Below, piece by piece: positions 1 to 9,000 of a stretch of 47,343 nucleotides of DNA; the first letter of the stretch is position 1; each line of letters starts with the position of its first letter. A program made the position numbers and the translations under genes. A model generated the notes under the pieces. The model saw nothing but the letters and a program-made list of their open reading frames with translations. It was not told the DNA's origin and made no database searches. The DNA is from Chitinophagales bacterium. Its GTDB lineage: Bacteria; Bacteroidota; Bacteroidia; Chitinophagales; Saprospiraceae. Location of the stretch: positions 34,260 through 81,602 of the forward strand of contig JAIXKS010000065.1 in assembly GCA_026928325.1 (NCBI GenBank), read 5' to 3'.

Positions 1-93
1 GTCATAGTTACCACTATGCCTGTGTTTTTTGCCTTGATCTTTAAAAAAATAACTTCCATTATAATTTAAGTCTTTTTATAGACAGAGCACTGG
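1..93 (+). mobile_element. MITE-like element, copy A (cut by window start)
   Basis: This is the right-hand part of the dispersed element seen whole at 4671-4834. By eye it differs from bases 4742-4834 at only five of 93 positions. It carries the central hairpin CATAGTTACCACTATG (3-18) and the right inverted end GACAGAGCACTGG (81-93); the last bases are CTGG where the intact copy has CTAG. The left half lies outside the window. It sits downstream of the minus-strand site-2 protease gene, so that gene's transcript would run towards it. Confidence 0.8.
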
Positions 94-171
94 AAAGCCA
101 AGTTTATTCTCATGGATGGGCAGATTGTTGCTCTTTTGATTCTCATGACGAAATGATAATGCAAATCCAGG

Positions 172-1254
172 CTATTGGACTCTCTGGCGAATATAGGTTT
201 CTATGTCGTTTCGGTCTATGACGGCGATGAGTTGCTCGTCTTCTTCTATGGCTAGGATAGAAAGCCCTTCTTCTCTCATGATCGTGATGGCTTTTTGGAG
301 GGGCGCATCTGCTACAATCCAAGCTTTTTTATCTGACATGAGTTCGTTGACTCTTTTGTCGCTATCCTCGGATAAGATGACATCTTTGATGAAGAGTTCG
401 GGTACATTTCCCGAAAGGTTGCCCATAGAATCAAAAACTAAAAAATTGTGCTCTTGATGTTCTTTATACCGTTCGATGACTTTCGAATAAGGGTCGCCCA
501 AGTGCAATCTACTGAAGGAAGTTCTCATGATATCTCGAACCGTGGTATCTCCGATGATGGAATTGAGTTTGGTTTGGCTGTATTCCTGGCCGGCCATTAA
601 GAAGATAAAGAGACCGATAACAGAAAGGATTAATTGCTGGTCAAAAATACCGAAAATCACGAAACCGATGGCGAAGACTCTTCCCACTAAGGAGGCTATT
701 CTCGTGGCGCGTACTTTCCCGAGTTTGACGGCGAGTAGCGACCTTAGGATTCTTCCTCCATCCATCGGAAAGGCAGGAATCAGGTTGAAGAAAAATAGGG
801 TAAAGTTAATCAGGGAAAGTAAGCGCATAAATTCTAAAGGATCGTTCAGGTCATACGTGCTGAGATCCAAAGAAAACCTTCCGGATATCACAAACATAAT
901 CAATGCCAATATACTACCTAGTGCTAGATTGACTAATGGACCATTGAGAGCAATAAAAAACTCTTGCATGGGCTTGTCCGGTATGTACTTCATTCGTGCA
1001 ATACCACCGATGGGTGAAACGATGATATCAACGGTATCGACACCAAATTTTTGAGCTGTTAGTGCGTGGCCATATTCGTGTAAGACCACACAGACAAACA
1101 CGGACAACATCAATACACCATAAGCGATACCTTGCCAAAGCAAGAGGTCGCTGGTTAGAATGGTATAAGTCAGAAAAAGCACTAATAGTCCAAAACTCCA
1201 GTGTATTTTGACGGGAATATTGAAGAATGTCCCAATATTCCATGACTTACCCAT
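172..1254 (-). CDS. Site-2 protease family membrane metalloprotease (M50) with C-terminal CBS domains
   Basis: Intramembrane zinc protease of the M50/S2P family. The zinc motif HEYGH lies at about residues 59-63, and the second conserved motif, NLIPAFPMDGGR, follows at about 157-168. Several hydrophobic membrane segments surround both. The C-terminal third (about 235-360) resembles a CBS-domain pair, which commonly binds adenosyl ligands and regulates activity. The reading frame can be extended to a TTG at 1296, but that overlaps the upstream acyl-CoA dehydrogenase gene by 22 bases. The ATG at 1254 (protein begins MGKSWNIG) leaves a 20-base gap and is preferred. It is the last gene of a four-gene minus-strand run. 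Family call is firm; the substrate is unknown. Confidence 0.88.
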   Translation of the reverse strand: MGKSWNIGTFFNIPVKIHWSFGLLVLFLTYTILTSDLLLWQGIAYGVLMLSVFVCVVLHEYGHALTAQKFGVDTVDIIVSPIGGIARMKYIPDKPMQEFFIALNGPLVNLALGSILALIMFVISGRFSLDLSTYDLNDPLEFMRLLSLINFTLFFFNLIPAFPMDGGRILRSLLAVKLGKVRATRIASLVGRVFAIGFVIFGIFDQQLILSVIGLFIFLMAGQEYSQTKLNSIIGDTTVRDIMRTSFSRLHLGDPYSKVIERYKEHQEHNFLVFDSMGNLSGNVPELFIKDVILSEDSDKRVNELMSDKKAWIVADAPLQKAITIMREEGLSILAIEEDEQLIAVIDRNDIETYIRQRVQ

Positions 1255-1274
1255 CGTTTCAAGAGACTTGTCGC

Positions 1275-2453
1275 TTACGCGTTTTCTGTTTTCCAAAGCG
1301 GTTCGTATAATTGACCTTTAAGGATATTTCTACTGATAACGATTCGCTGCATTTCGGATGTACCTTCGTAAATCTGCGTAATTTTAGCATCTCTTAATAA
1401 GCGCTCTACGTGGTATTCCTTAACGTAGCCATAGCCACCGTGGATTTGCACAGCTTCTACCGTTTGACGCATGGCTACTTCTGAGGCGTATAATTTGGCC
1501 ATCGCGGCAGCGGAAGTATAGTCCATGCCTTGATCTTTCATCCAAGCGGCTCTATATACCAATAAACGAGCAGCTTCGATTTCTGTAGCCATATCTGCAA
1601 GTTTGAAAGCGATCGCTTGATGCTGACTGATTGGTCTGCCGAATGCCTCTCTTTCTTTAGCATATTTGACGGCTAGTTCATAAGCACCGGCGGCTATACC
1701 TAGAGCTTGTGCAGCAATGCCGATTCGTCCACCAGATAGTACCTTCATGGCAAATTTGAATCCAAAGCCATCTTCTCCTATGCGGTTTTCTTTAGGTACT
1801 TTGACGTCGTTATACATAATGGTATGTGTGTCCGAAGCACGGATACCGAGTTTATCTTCTTTTGCGCCGATGACGACACCGTCCCAACTCGTTTCTACGA
1901 TGAAGGCGTTAATCCCATGGTGTCCTTTTTCAGGATAAGTCTGTGCAATAACGAGGTGAATGGCGGATTTTCCACCATTGGTAATCCAGTTTTTAGTACC
2001 ATTCAATAAGTAATGGTCGCCTTGATCAATAGCGGTTGTACGTTGGCTGGTAGCATCACTTCCGGCTTCCGGCTCAGAAAGACAGAAGGAGCCAATGATT
2101 TCTCCCGCAGCAAGTCGAGTCAGGTACTTTTCTTTTTGAGCTTCGGTACCGAAGGTTTCAAGACCCCAACATACTAGCGAATTGTTGACCGACATGATGA
2201 CCGAACAAGAACTATCTACTTTGCTGATTTCTTCCATGGCAAGTACATAGGACAAGGAATCCATGCCTCCACCGTTGTATTTAGGGTCAACCATCATACC
2301 TAGGAAGCCCAATTCGCCCATTTTTTTAACCTGTTCGGTTGGGTGAATCATGCCTTTATCTCTTTCGATTACACCTGGTAGTAACTCCTGTTGAGTAAAT
2401 TCTCTTGCCGCTTGTTGTACAGCAATCTGCTCTTCGCTAAGTTCAAATATCAT
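1275..2453 (-). CDS. Acyl-CoA dehydrogenase
   Basis: FAD-dependent oxidation of acyl-CoA to trans-2-enoyl-CoA, passing electrons to electron-transfer flavoprotein. At 392 aa it has the usual length. Recognisable parts are the FAD/substrate segment SFCLSEPEAGSDA, the middle beta domain with NGTKNWITNGG, and the C-terminal helical domain with IHGGYGYVKEY and the catalytic-glutamate segment YEGTSEMQR. It is closest in feel to short/medium-chain (butyryl-CoA-type) enzymes; exact chain length cannot be read from sequence. It has its own -7 box in the gap after RNase HII. An ETF:quinone-type reductase candidate lies 11 kb away (13768-15943). Confidence 0.93.
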   Translation of the reverse strand: MIFELSEEQIAVQQAAREFTQQELLPGVIERDKGMIHPTEQVKKMGELGFLGMMVDPKYNGGGMDSLSYVLAMEEISKVDSSCSVIMSVNNSLVCWGLETFGTEAQKEKYLTRLAAGEIIGSFCLSEPEAGSDATSQRTTAIDQGDHYLLNGTKNWITNGGKSAIHLVIAQTYPEKGHHGINAFIVETSWDGVVIGAKEDKLGIRASDTHTIMYNDVKVPKENRIGEDGFGFKFAMKVLSGGRIGIAAQALGIAAGAYELAVKYAKEREAFGRPISQHQAIAFKLADMATEIEAARLLVYRAAWMKDQGMDYTSAAAMAKLYASEVAMRQTVEAVQIHGGYGYVKEYHVERLLRDAKITQIYEGTSEMQRIVISRNILKGQLYEPLWKTENA

Positions 2454-2494
2454 AACTTCTGTCTGTTTATTGTCAATAAAAGTATAAAGTGCTG

Positions 2495-2522
2495 CAAAAA
2501 TACGAAAAATTTCTATTTCAAA
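2495..2522 (-). promoter_or_regulatory. Candidate Bacteroidota promoter for the acyl-CoA dehydrogenase
   Basis: Reading the minus strand, TATTTTTG (2495-2502) matches the -7 consensus TAnnTTTG. A TTTG (2519-2522) lies 16 nt upstream as a possible -33 element, slightly closer than usual. It sits in the 72-bp gap after the RNase HII stop, about 41 nt before the start codon. Confidence 0.5.
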
Positions 2523-2525
2523 GGC

Positions 2526-3146
2526 TTATTTTTCAAACAAACTCAACTGATTATCCTCAGGTAAAAGTCGAAAACTCAATCGGTGGTGTGGTGTTATCCC
2601 ATGTTGAGCAATGGCTAGCCGATGTACAGCCGTAGGATATCCTTTGTTTTTATGCCATTGATACGCTGGAAAATCTTGCGCAAGCACCTCCATAAATTCA
2701 TCTCGGTAGGTTTTAGCTAGGATGGACGCAGCTGCAATACTGGTATAACGACCGTCGCCTTTGACGATACAATCAAAGGGTATATCCTGATAAGGCATAA
2801 ACTTATTGCCATCGACGATGATGTGTTGGGGTCGGAGGTGGAGCCCGTCTAAAGCACGGTGCATCGTCCGTATTGAAGCCCAAAGAATATTGTAAGTGTC
2901 TATCTCAGTCGGATCCATTTTTGCCACGGTAAAAGCAAGTGCTTCTTGTTCGATGATGGTGCGCAAGTGCTTGCGTTGTCGCTCGGTGAGTTGTTTGGAA
3001 TCGTTGAGATCTTCATGCTTAAAATCATTGGGTAAGATAACTGCTGCCGCAAATACCGGTCCTGCCAAGCATCCACGCCCGGCTTCATCGCATCCGGCCT
3101 CAGGGTATTTGCCCGAGTGATTGGCAGCAAGTGGATGGTGGATCAT
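2526..3146 (-). CDS. rnhB: Ribonuclease HII
   Basis: Endonuclease that cuts RNA in RNA/DNA hybrids and removes misincorporated ribonucleotides from DNA. It has the family signature [14 protein letters not shown] near the N-terminus, giving acidic residues D20 and E21. The later acidic residues are D112 (in HIIVDGN) and D131 (in KGDGRY), matching the family's four-carboxylate site. DSKQL, which contacts the substrate, is present at about 49-53. The length (206 aa) is normal. It lies 22 nt downstream of the ABC-type permease gene on the same strand, so the two are probably co-transcribed. Confidence 0.95.
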   Translation of the reverse strand: MIHHPLAANHSGKYPEAGCDEAGRGCLAGPVFAAAVILPNDFKHEDLNDSKQLTERQRKHLRTIIEQEALAFTVAKMDPTEIDTYNILWASIRTMHRALDGLHLRPQHIIVDGNKFMPYQDIPFDCIVKGDGRYTSIAAASILAKTYRDEFMEVLAQDFPAYQWHKNKGYPTAVHRLAIAQHGITPHHRLSFRLLPEDNQLSLFEK

Positions 3147-3167
3147 GGATGGCGGCTTTTATGGGTT

Positions 3168-4409
3168 TTATTCATACCGGAGCGCTTCGATAGGGTCGAG
3201 TCTGGAGGCCTTGACTGCGGGATATAGGCCGGAAACCAAGCCGACGATGATACATACTGTAAAACCCAATGCGATCCAATTCCATGGAATAAAAAACTTA
3301 CCTCCTACGAGCATAGAAACGCCAAATCCCATTAATATCCCGAGAATGATTCCGGCAAGACCACCAATCAGGCAAATGACGACGGCTTCTACCAAAAACT
3401 GAAAACGGATATTGGTGCGGGTAGCGCCTAGCGCTTTGCGAACGCCAATTTCTCTCGTTCGTTCAGTAACGGACACTAACATAATATTCATCAAGCCGAT
3501 AGAAGCACCCAATAATGTTAACAGGGCGATGATAATGGTTCCCCAACGTAGGGAAGTAGTCATAGATTTGAGCTGATTGAGGATGCCGTCACTTTTTGTG
3601 ATTTTAAAATCATTAGGATCGGCAATTTTGAGTTTGCGAACATTGCGCATGGTGCCGATGGCTTGGTTGATGGCGTTATCGATATCTCGGGATTCGGAAA
3701 CGGATACGGTAACATTGTACGCTTTATCACTGTAGCCATAGAGCGCTTTTGCACTATATAAGGTGATAAATACACTGCGATCATTAGATCCACCAGTAGA
3801 AGCACCTTTAGATTTGAGTGTTCCAATGACAAGAAATCTATGGCTGTTGATATAGATCAATTGGCCGATGGCTTTTTCGGCATTACCGTTGAATAAGAGA
3901 TCGACGATTTCGGAACCTATGATGGCCTTATATCCGGTGGACATAATTTCGCTTCCGGTAAAATTTCGCCCGGCGTCCACTTCATATGCGGAAGTATTGA
4001 GGTAATTTTCGTCTATGCCTATCAGTCTGACATTGGGATTGGTCTTTTTGTCTTGGTGTTTGACAGTGGCATTATTAGTGCCGTAAGTGTCTATAGAAAC
4101 CTTGGCAAGGCTGTAATTATAGGCGTTTTTAAAATCCATCGCCTGATTAAAATTAATAGGTTCAGCGACTTTTTGCTTTTTGCCTTTATCGGTGACACCG
4201 AGTTCTTCAGTTGCCGGTTTGATATTGAAAGCATTGGCGCCAAGTCGATTAAAATTATCACTCATCGAAAATAAGATGCTGTCAATGGCCGTTAAAATGC
4301 CCACTAAACAAGTAATTCCGACCGCAATGATCATCAAGGTAAGCATGGATCTCAACAAGTTGGCTCGTATCGATTCCAGCGCCAGCAACATACTTTCGAA
4401 GTAATTCAT
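3168..4409 (-). CDS. ABC transporter permease, MacB/FtsX family
   Basis: Inner-membrane permease subunit with MacB-like topology: one N-terminal membrane helix (about 15-40), a large periplasmic core domain, and three C-terminal helices. The C-terminal FtsX segment contains TERTREIGVRKALGA and ends SRLDPIEALRYE, typical of the family. These proteins use an ABC ATPase to move peptides, lipoproteins or drugs by a mechanotransmission mechanism; no ATPase gene is adjacent. The frame is open to an ATG at 4499. The start at 4409 (MNYFESMLLALESIRANLL) fits the family N-terminus, and a -7 promoter box ends 4 nt before it. The upstream 30 codons look non-coding. Confidence 0.88.
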   Translation of the reverse strand: MNYFESMLLALESIRANLLRSMLTLMIIAVGITCLVGILTAIDSILFSMSDNFNRLGANAFNIKPATEELGVTDKGKKQKVAEPINFNQAMDFKNAYNYSLAKVSIDTYGTNNATVKHQDKKTNPNVRLIGIDENYLNTSAYEVDAGRNFTGSEIMSTGYKAIIGSEIVDLLFNGNAEKAIGQLIYINSHRFLVIGTLKSKGASTGGSNDRSVFITLYSAKALYGYSDKAYNVTVSVSESRDIDNAINQAIGTMRNVRKLKIADPNDFKITKSDGILNQLKSMTTSLRWGTIIIALLTLLGASIGLMNIMLVSVTERTREIGVRKALGATRTNIRFQFLVEAVVICLIGGLAGIILGILMGFGVSMLVGGKFFIPWNWIALGFTVCIIVGLVSGLYPAVKASRLDPIEALRYE

Positions 4410-4413
4410 AAAA

Positions 4414-4421
4414 CAAAAGTA
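4414..4421 (-). promoter_or_regulatory. TAnnTTTG box 4 nt before the permease ATG (leaderless candidate)
   Basis: On the minus strand TACTTTTG is followed by TTTT and then the ATG at 4409. In Bacteroidota, transcription normally begins about five bases after the box, which would put the first mRNA base at or next to the A of ATG. No clear -33 TTG is seen. A weaker box, TATCTTTA, lies further upstream (4449-4456) as an alternative. Confidence 0.45.
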
Positions 4422-4670
4422 AAAAAGGTTTGTATCTTTTTGGAAGGTAAAGATAAATTTATTTGCGGAGTAGATCGCAATAAAATAGAAATACTGCATG
4501 TTTTATACGACAAAAGGATCATTCAGTCAGAGGAGCGTATCGGCAATTTTACGCAAAGTATGCAGGAGGGATTATAAGAGATGTTGCCAAAAATTTAATG
4601 TTTCGTCGGAAATTTTTAGAGAAATTCTAAAACAACTTATTCTAAAAATGACTATGTTTGTCTTTTGTAA

Positions 4671-4834
4671 CTAGTGCTCTGTCCACAAAAAATCTTAATG
4701 AAATGTTGTTCTTTTTCCAAATCTCATCGTTAAAAATACTCGTCATAGTTACCACTATGCCTGCGTTTTTTGCCTCGATCTTTAAAAAAATAACTTCCAT
4801 CATTATTTAAGTCTTTTTATAGACAGAGCACTAG
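4671..4834 (+). mobile_element. MITE-like element, copy B (intact, 164 bp)
   Basis: Intact reference copy. The perfect 13-bp inverted ends are CTAGTGCTCTGTC (4671-4683) and GACAGAGCACTAG (4822-4834), with imperfect pairing continuing for about 30 bases inward. A central hairpin, CATAGT-TACC-ACTATG, lies at 4744-4759. No ORF is present, so if mobile it must be driven in trans. TA within the terminal CTAG at each side would fit a TA target-site duplication of the IS630/mariner kind (inference). It occupies the divergent gap between the permease (minus) and deoD (plus); apart from it, nothing is recognised in 4410-5124. Confidence 0.85.
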
Positions 4835-5124
4835 ATAACCTTCACCTATGATTTAAAAACTGGATTATGCTGTTGTTTTTTTTATAATTATTCACTTGGT
4901 GTCATTATAATTTATATCTTTGGTTACGATTATATTCATTGGTATTCGAAATAGCAGAATATTTTGAAGTTAGCGACTGATATTTGTGTAATAAGTACGT
5001 CGTTTTTTATTGCAAAGATTATGTTTTTAACCTCAAATCATGTTTGTATTGGTTTGAATTTTTGGTCATTTTGAAAGTAACATTTGATAATAATCGATTT
5101 AATTAATTAACAATTTTTATCATT

Positions 5125-5826
5125 ATGGCAACACCTCATATTGAAGCACAAGCGGGAGAAATAGCAGAGTCGATTTTACTACCTGGGGATCCCTTACGAG
5201 CAAAATTTATTGCTGATAATTATTTAGAAAATGCGGTTCAGTTTAATCGGGTACGTAATATGTTCGGATATACGGGATTTTATAAAGGGAAACGCCTTTC
5301 TGTTATGGGTACAGGAATGGGCATGCCTTCAATCGGGATATATTCTTATGAGCTCATCAAGTTTTATGGAGTAAAACGCTTAATTCGAGTTGGTTCTGCA
5401 GGATCCATTCAACCCGAAGTCAAAGTCAAAGATGTCATCATAGCCCAAGGAGCATCAACAAATTCTAGTTTTAGTAAGCAATACAGACTTAGAGGTGAGA
5501 TTGCGGCACTTTCGGATTATGGGTTATTGTCAGCGGCTGTATCTCGGGCTCAAGAACTTCAGTTTTCATATCATGTTGGAAATATTCTATCATCGGATAC
5601 CTTCTATGATTTTGAAAATAAGAGTTGGAAAAAATGGGCAGATATGGGCGTCTTAGGTTTAGAAATGGAAGCTTACGCTTTATTTTTAACCGCTACAGCA
5701 TTAAAAGCACAAGCATTGGCCATCTGCACGATATCTGATTCCATCATTACTGGTGAAAGTATGGGACACGAAGATAGAGAGAAATCATTGCGTCAAATGA
5801 TTGAATTGGCATTGGACATAGCATAA
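5125..5826 (+). CDS. deoD: Purine nucleoside phosphorylase, DeoD (hexameric) type
   Basis: Reversible phosphorolysis of purine (deoxy)nucleosides to base plus (deoxy)ribose-1-phosphate, in purine salvage. The whole 233-aa sequence follows the hexameric E. coli-type family: N-terminal PHIEAQAGEIAESILLPGDP, phosphate-binding arginine in GDPLRAKFIA, RVGSAGS, the ribose-contact glutamate segment GLEMEAYALF, and the catalytic aspartate in TISDSIITGE. It stands alone, 226 nt before the next start codon. The upstream 700 bp contains MITE copy B, and no clear promoter is seen. Confidence 0.96.
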   Translation: MATPHIEAQAGEIAESILLPGDPLRAKFIADNYLENAVQFNRVRNMFGYTGFYKGKRLSVMGTGMGMPSIGIYSYELIKFYGVKRLIRVGSAGSIQPEVKVKDVIIAQGASTNSSFSKQYRLRGEIAALSDYGLLSAAVSRAQELQFSYHVGNILSSDTFYDFENKSWKKWADMGVLGLEMEAYALFLTATALKAQALAICTISDSIITGESMGHEDREKSLRQMIELALDIA

Positions 5827-6052
5827 TAAATAACGCATGGGATGGAAAACCCAATAATAGGTCAAATAGCCATCGTTCCTGCTTGATTTTTATAGTGCTA
5901 CTAGGTATCATATGTTTATGTATAGATTTGAAATCTTGCTAGATATATGCAAAATAGGGTCGATTTTGTCGTATAATTTACTTTTGGGCGTTTTATTTCG
6001 CATGATTATCAGTTATCTTTATATATTTACCTTTAAAAATAGCCTTGTATTT

Positions 6053-9000
6053 ATGAGATTTTTATTTATGTTTTTGGGTGTATGGTTATGTGCTAGCATT
6101 GGGCAAGCTCAAAATTCATTATGGACAGAAGTCAAGGAGCTGAATTTAAGAGAGCCTAGGTATATCAATCCGGATTCCTACCAGCTATTTCAATTAGATT
6201 GGGAAAGATTTAAAGCAAATACGGCCGCAGCTTTAAGAGTCGAACCGATGCAATCATTGGCTTTACCACAGCCAGACGGCTCATTTAAAACATTTAGTCT
6301 TCAAGAGACCTCGATTTTTGATTCCGAATTATCGGCAAAATACCCGGGATTTACGTCTTATACTGGTTTTAGCCAAGAAGCACCAGGAGCTATTTTAAAA
6401 TTGAGCGTTTCGCCATTTGGTATTCACGCGATGATTTTAGAACCTGACAATAAAAATTCGGTATTTATAGATCCGGTTACATTGAATCATTCCAATCAAA
6501 TATATCAAGTATATTACAGAAAGGATTACAAACCAAAACCTGATGTACACTATTTTTGTGGTGTAGAGGAAGCGCATATAGATTTATCGAATGATGATAC
6601 GTCTAATCATCAAGCTACGACCACAGCATTAAGAAGTTCGGGTGATTGTCAATTGCGTTCTTATCGTCTTGCACTCGCATGTACAGGAGAATACGCGTCT
6701 TTTTATGGAGGAACGAAGGAACATGTTCTAGCTGCTTATAATACGACTATGACGCGTGTTAATGGTGTGTATGAGCGAGATTTAGGAGTTACCTTGGTTT
6801 TGATTGGTAATACAGACCAGATTATTTATTTGAATGGAAGTAGCGATCCATATACCAATAGTAATGGAGATGCCATGTTGACTGAAAATCAACAAAATTT
6901 AGATCGGGTAATTGGTACTGAAAACTATGATATAGGCCACGTATTTAGTACAGGCGGTGGAGGAATCGCCTATTTGAATGGACCTTGTAATAGAAGTAAT
7001 AAAGCCAAAGGTGTGACGGGAGCAACTCGTCCCGTTGGCGATCCTTTTGATATCGATTATGTTTCTCACGAGATGGGACATCAATTTGGTGCAAATCATA
7101 CGCAAAATAATAATTGCAATAGAAATGGCTCTACGGCAGTCGAACCAGGAAGTGCAAGTACCATTATGGGGTACGCGGGAATTTGTTCGCCGGACATTCA
7201 ATCCAATAGCGATGGCTATTTTCACGGTATTAGCATCAATGAGATACACAATTATATCGTAAACGGTTATGGCAATACTTGTGCAACGCCGATTGATGTT
7301 CCTAATACAAAACCTACAGTAAGTGTTGAGGCCAATGAGTACATCATTCCGATATCTACTCCGTTTATGTTGACCGCAGAAGGATATGATGAAGGAGGAA
7401 TAGCGTCTTTGTCTTACTGTTGGGAACAAACAGATAATAGGACTGCCAGTATGCCACCCAAAGCAACGAATGCAAATGGACCCTTGTTCCGTTCTGTAGC
7501 GCCTCAATTGAATCCAACAAGATTTTTTCCGGATCTCGAAAAGCGGTATGGACAATGGGAAGTATTGCCATCTGTAGAAAGAAGCATGAACTTTAAGTGT
7601 ACTGTTCGCGATAATCACCCGGGCAATGGATGTACAGAAGATATCAATGTTGTCGTAAAAACATCGACACTTTCCGGTCCATTTGAAGTGCTTTATCCGA
7701 ATACGAGTCTCGTATCTTGGCCTACAGGAACGACACAAACGGTGGTGTGGGTTGTAGCAGATACCGATAAAGCACCGGTCAATTGCCAGTTCGTAGATAT
7801 CTATCTTTCTACAAATGGAGGCGTTTATTTTCCACATTTGATCGCTTCCGGTGTGCCCAATACAGGGTCATACGACATCGTGGTTCCGCCATTACCAACG
7901 GACAAGGCACGGATAATGGTGAAAGGATCTGATAATATCTTCTTTGATATTTCTAATCAGAACTTTAAAATAACATCGAGCTTTACAATTTCTTCTAAAG
8001 TAGATAATTTAGAGGTGTGTAATGAGGACGAGGTGTCAGTTGAGATTAATATAAAGGAAACAGGACAAGTGACGCAACCAATTAGACTTTCAGTTGCAAA
8101 CCTTCCGGATGATTTGACCTATAATTTTTCTAAGAATGATATCATCGATTTCCCTGCAACTGTGCTATTAACCCTTTCAGGTGTCGATCAGTTAAATCCT
8201 GGTAATTTGACCATTCTGGTAGAAGGAAAATCTGGAAATGAATATTTGAATACGTCGTTTATAATTTTTAAAGGATTGCTAGATGATGAGATAGCATTGG
8301 AATTGCCGATACATCATGACCCTTCCGTCAATCCATCTAATACTAGATTTTTATGGAAGAACTTAGAAGGCATTACGGATTATGTCTTAGAAGTAAGCAA
8401 AACACAAAATTTTGAAGAAATCCTTTATACCAGGACGACGACAAGAAATAGCACTAACATATCTTTGGATGAATCCACGATTTATTTTTGGAGAGTAAAA
8501 CCAAACAGTCCTTGTACTGATTTGCCGTATTCGACGGTTTATAATTTCAAAACTTCTGGTGGTGTTACAGGATTTCCTGTGATTTTGAAGAATGAGACTT
8601 TAGTGGTTGAGCAAGGAGGTACGGATTTGATTACGGATAAAGAAATCAATATTTATGGCGATAGCCCCGAGTTTATCCTATTTACGATAAGCGAATTACC
8701 AAAAGAAGGACAGATCTTCATAGCCGATGTCCCGGCAGAACGAGGTGATGTTTTTAGAATGAAAGATATCAACGACGGTATCATCGAATATCGCCATTTA
8801 GGAGGATATATCCAAACGGATACCATGTTTTTTAATATTTTGGATGATGTCGGTAGGTGGGCACCTGAAGCATACATGCCTATTAAGATCAAAACCGATG
8901 AATTGGGCTTGGCTGTGATTCGAACGAAACAATTGGCTTGTTATGGCGACAATAATGCAGAAGTTGAATTGATCGGATATGGAGGTGTTGCGCCGTATAA

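Noticed and set aside
1255-1296. N-terminal extension of the site-2 protease from TTG 1296
   Set aside because: It overlaps the acyl-CoA dehydrogenase coding end; ATG 1254 gives a clean gap and family-like N-terminus.
5888-5906. TTTTTATAGTGCTACTAGG resembling a MITE end upstream of the metalloprotease
   Set aside because: Only part matches, the GACAGAG core is missing, and no second end was found nearby.
6899-7837. A 312-codon open frame antisense to the metalloprotease gene
   Set aside because: It lies wholly inside the catalytic and Ig-like region, its translation is Arg/Cys/Ile-rich without domains, and the plus-strand protein has clear motifs; it is a shadow frame.
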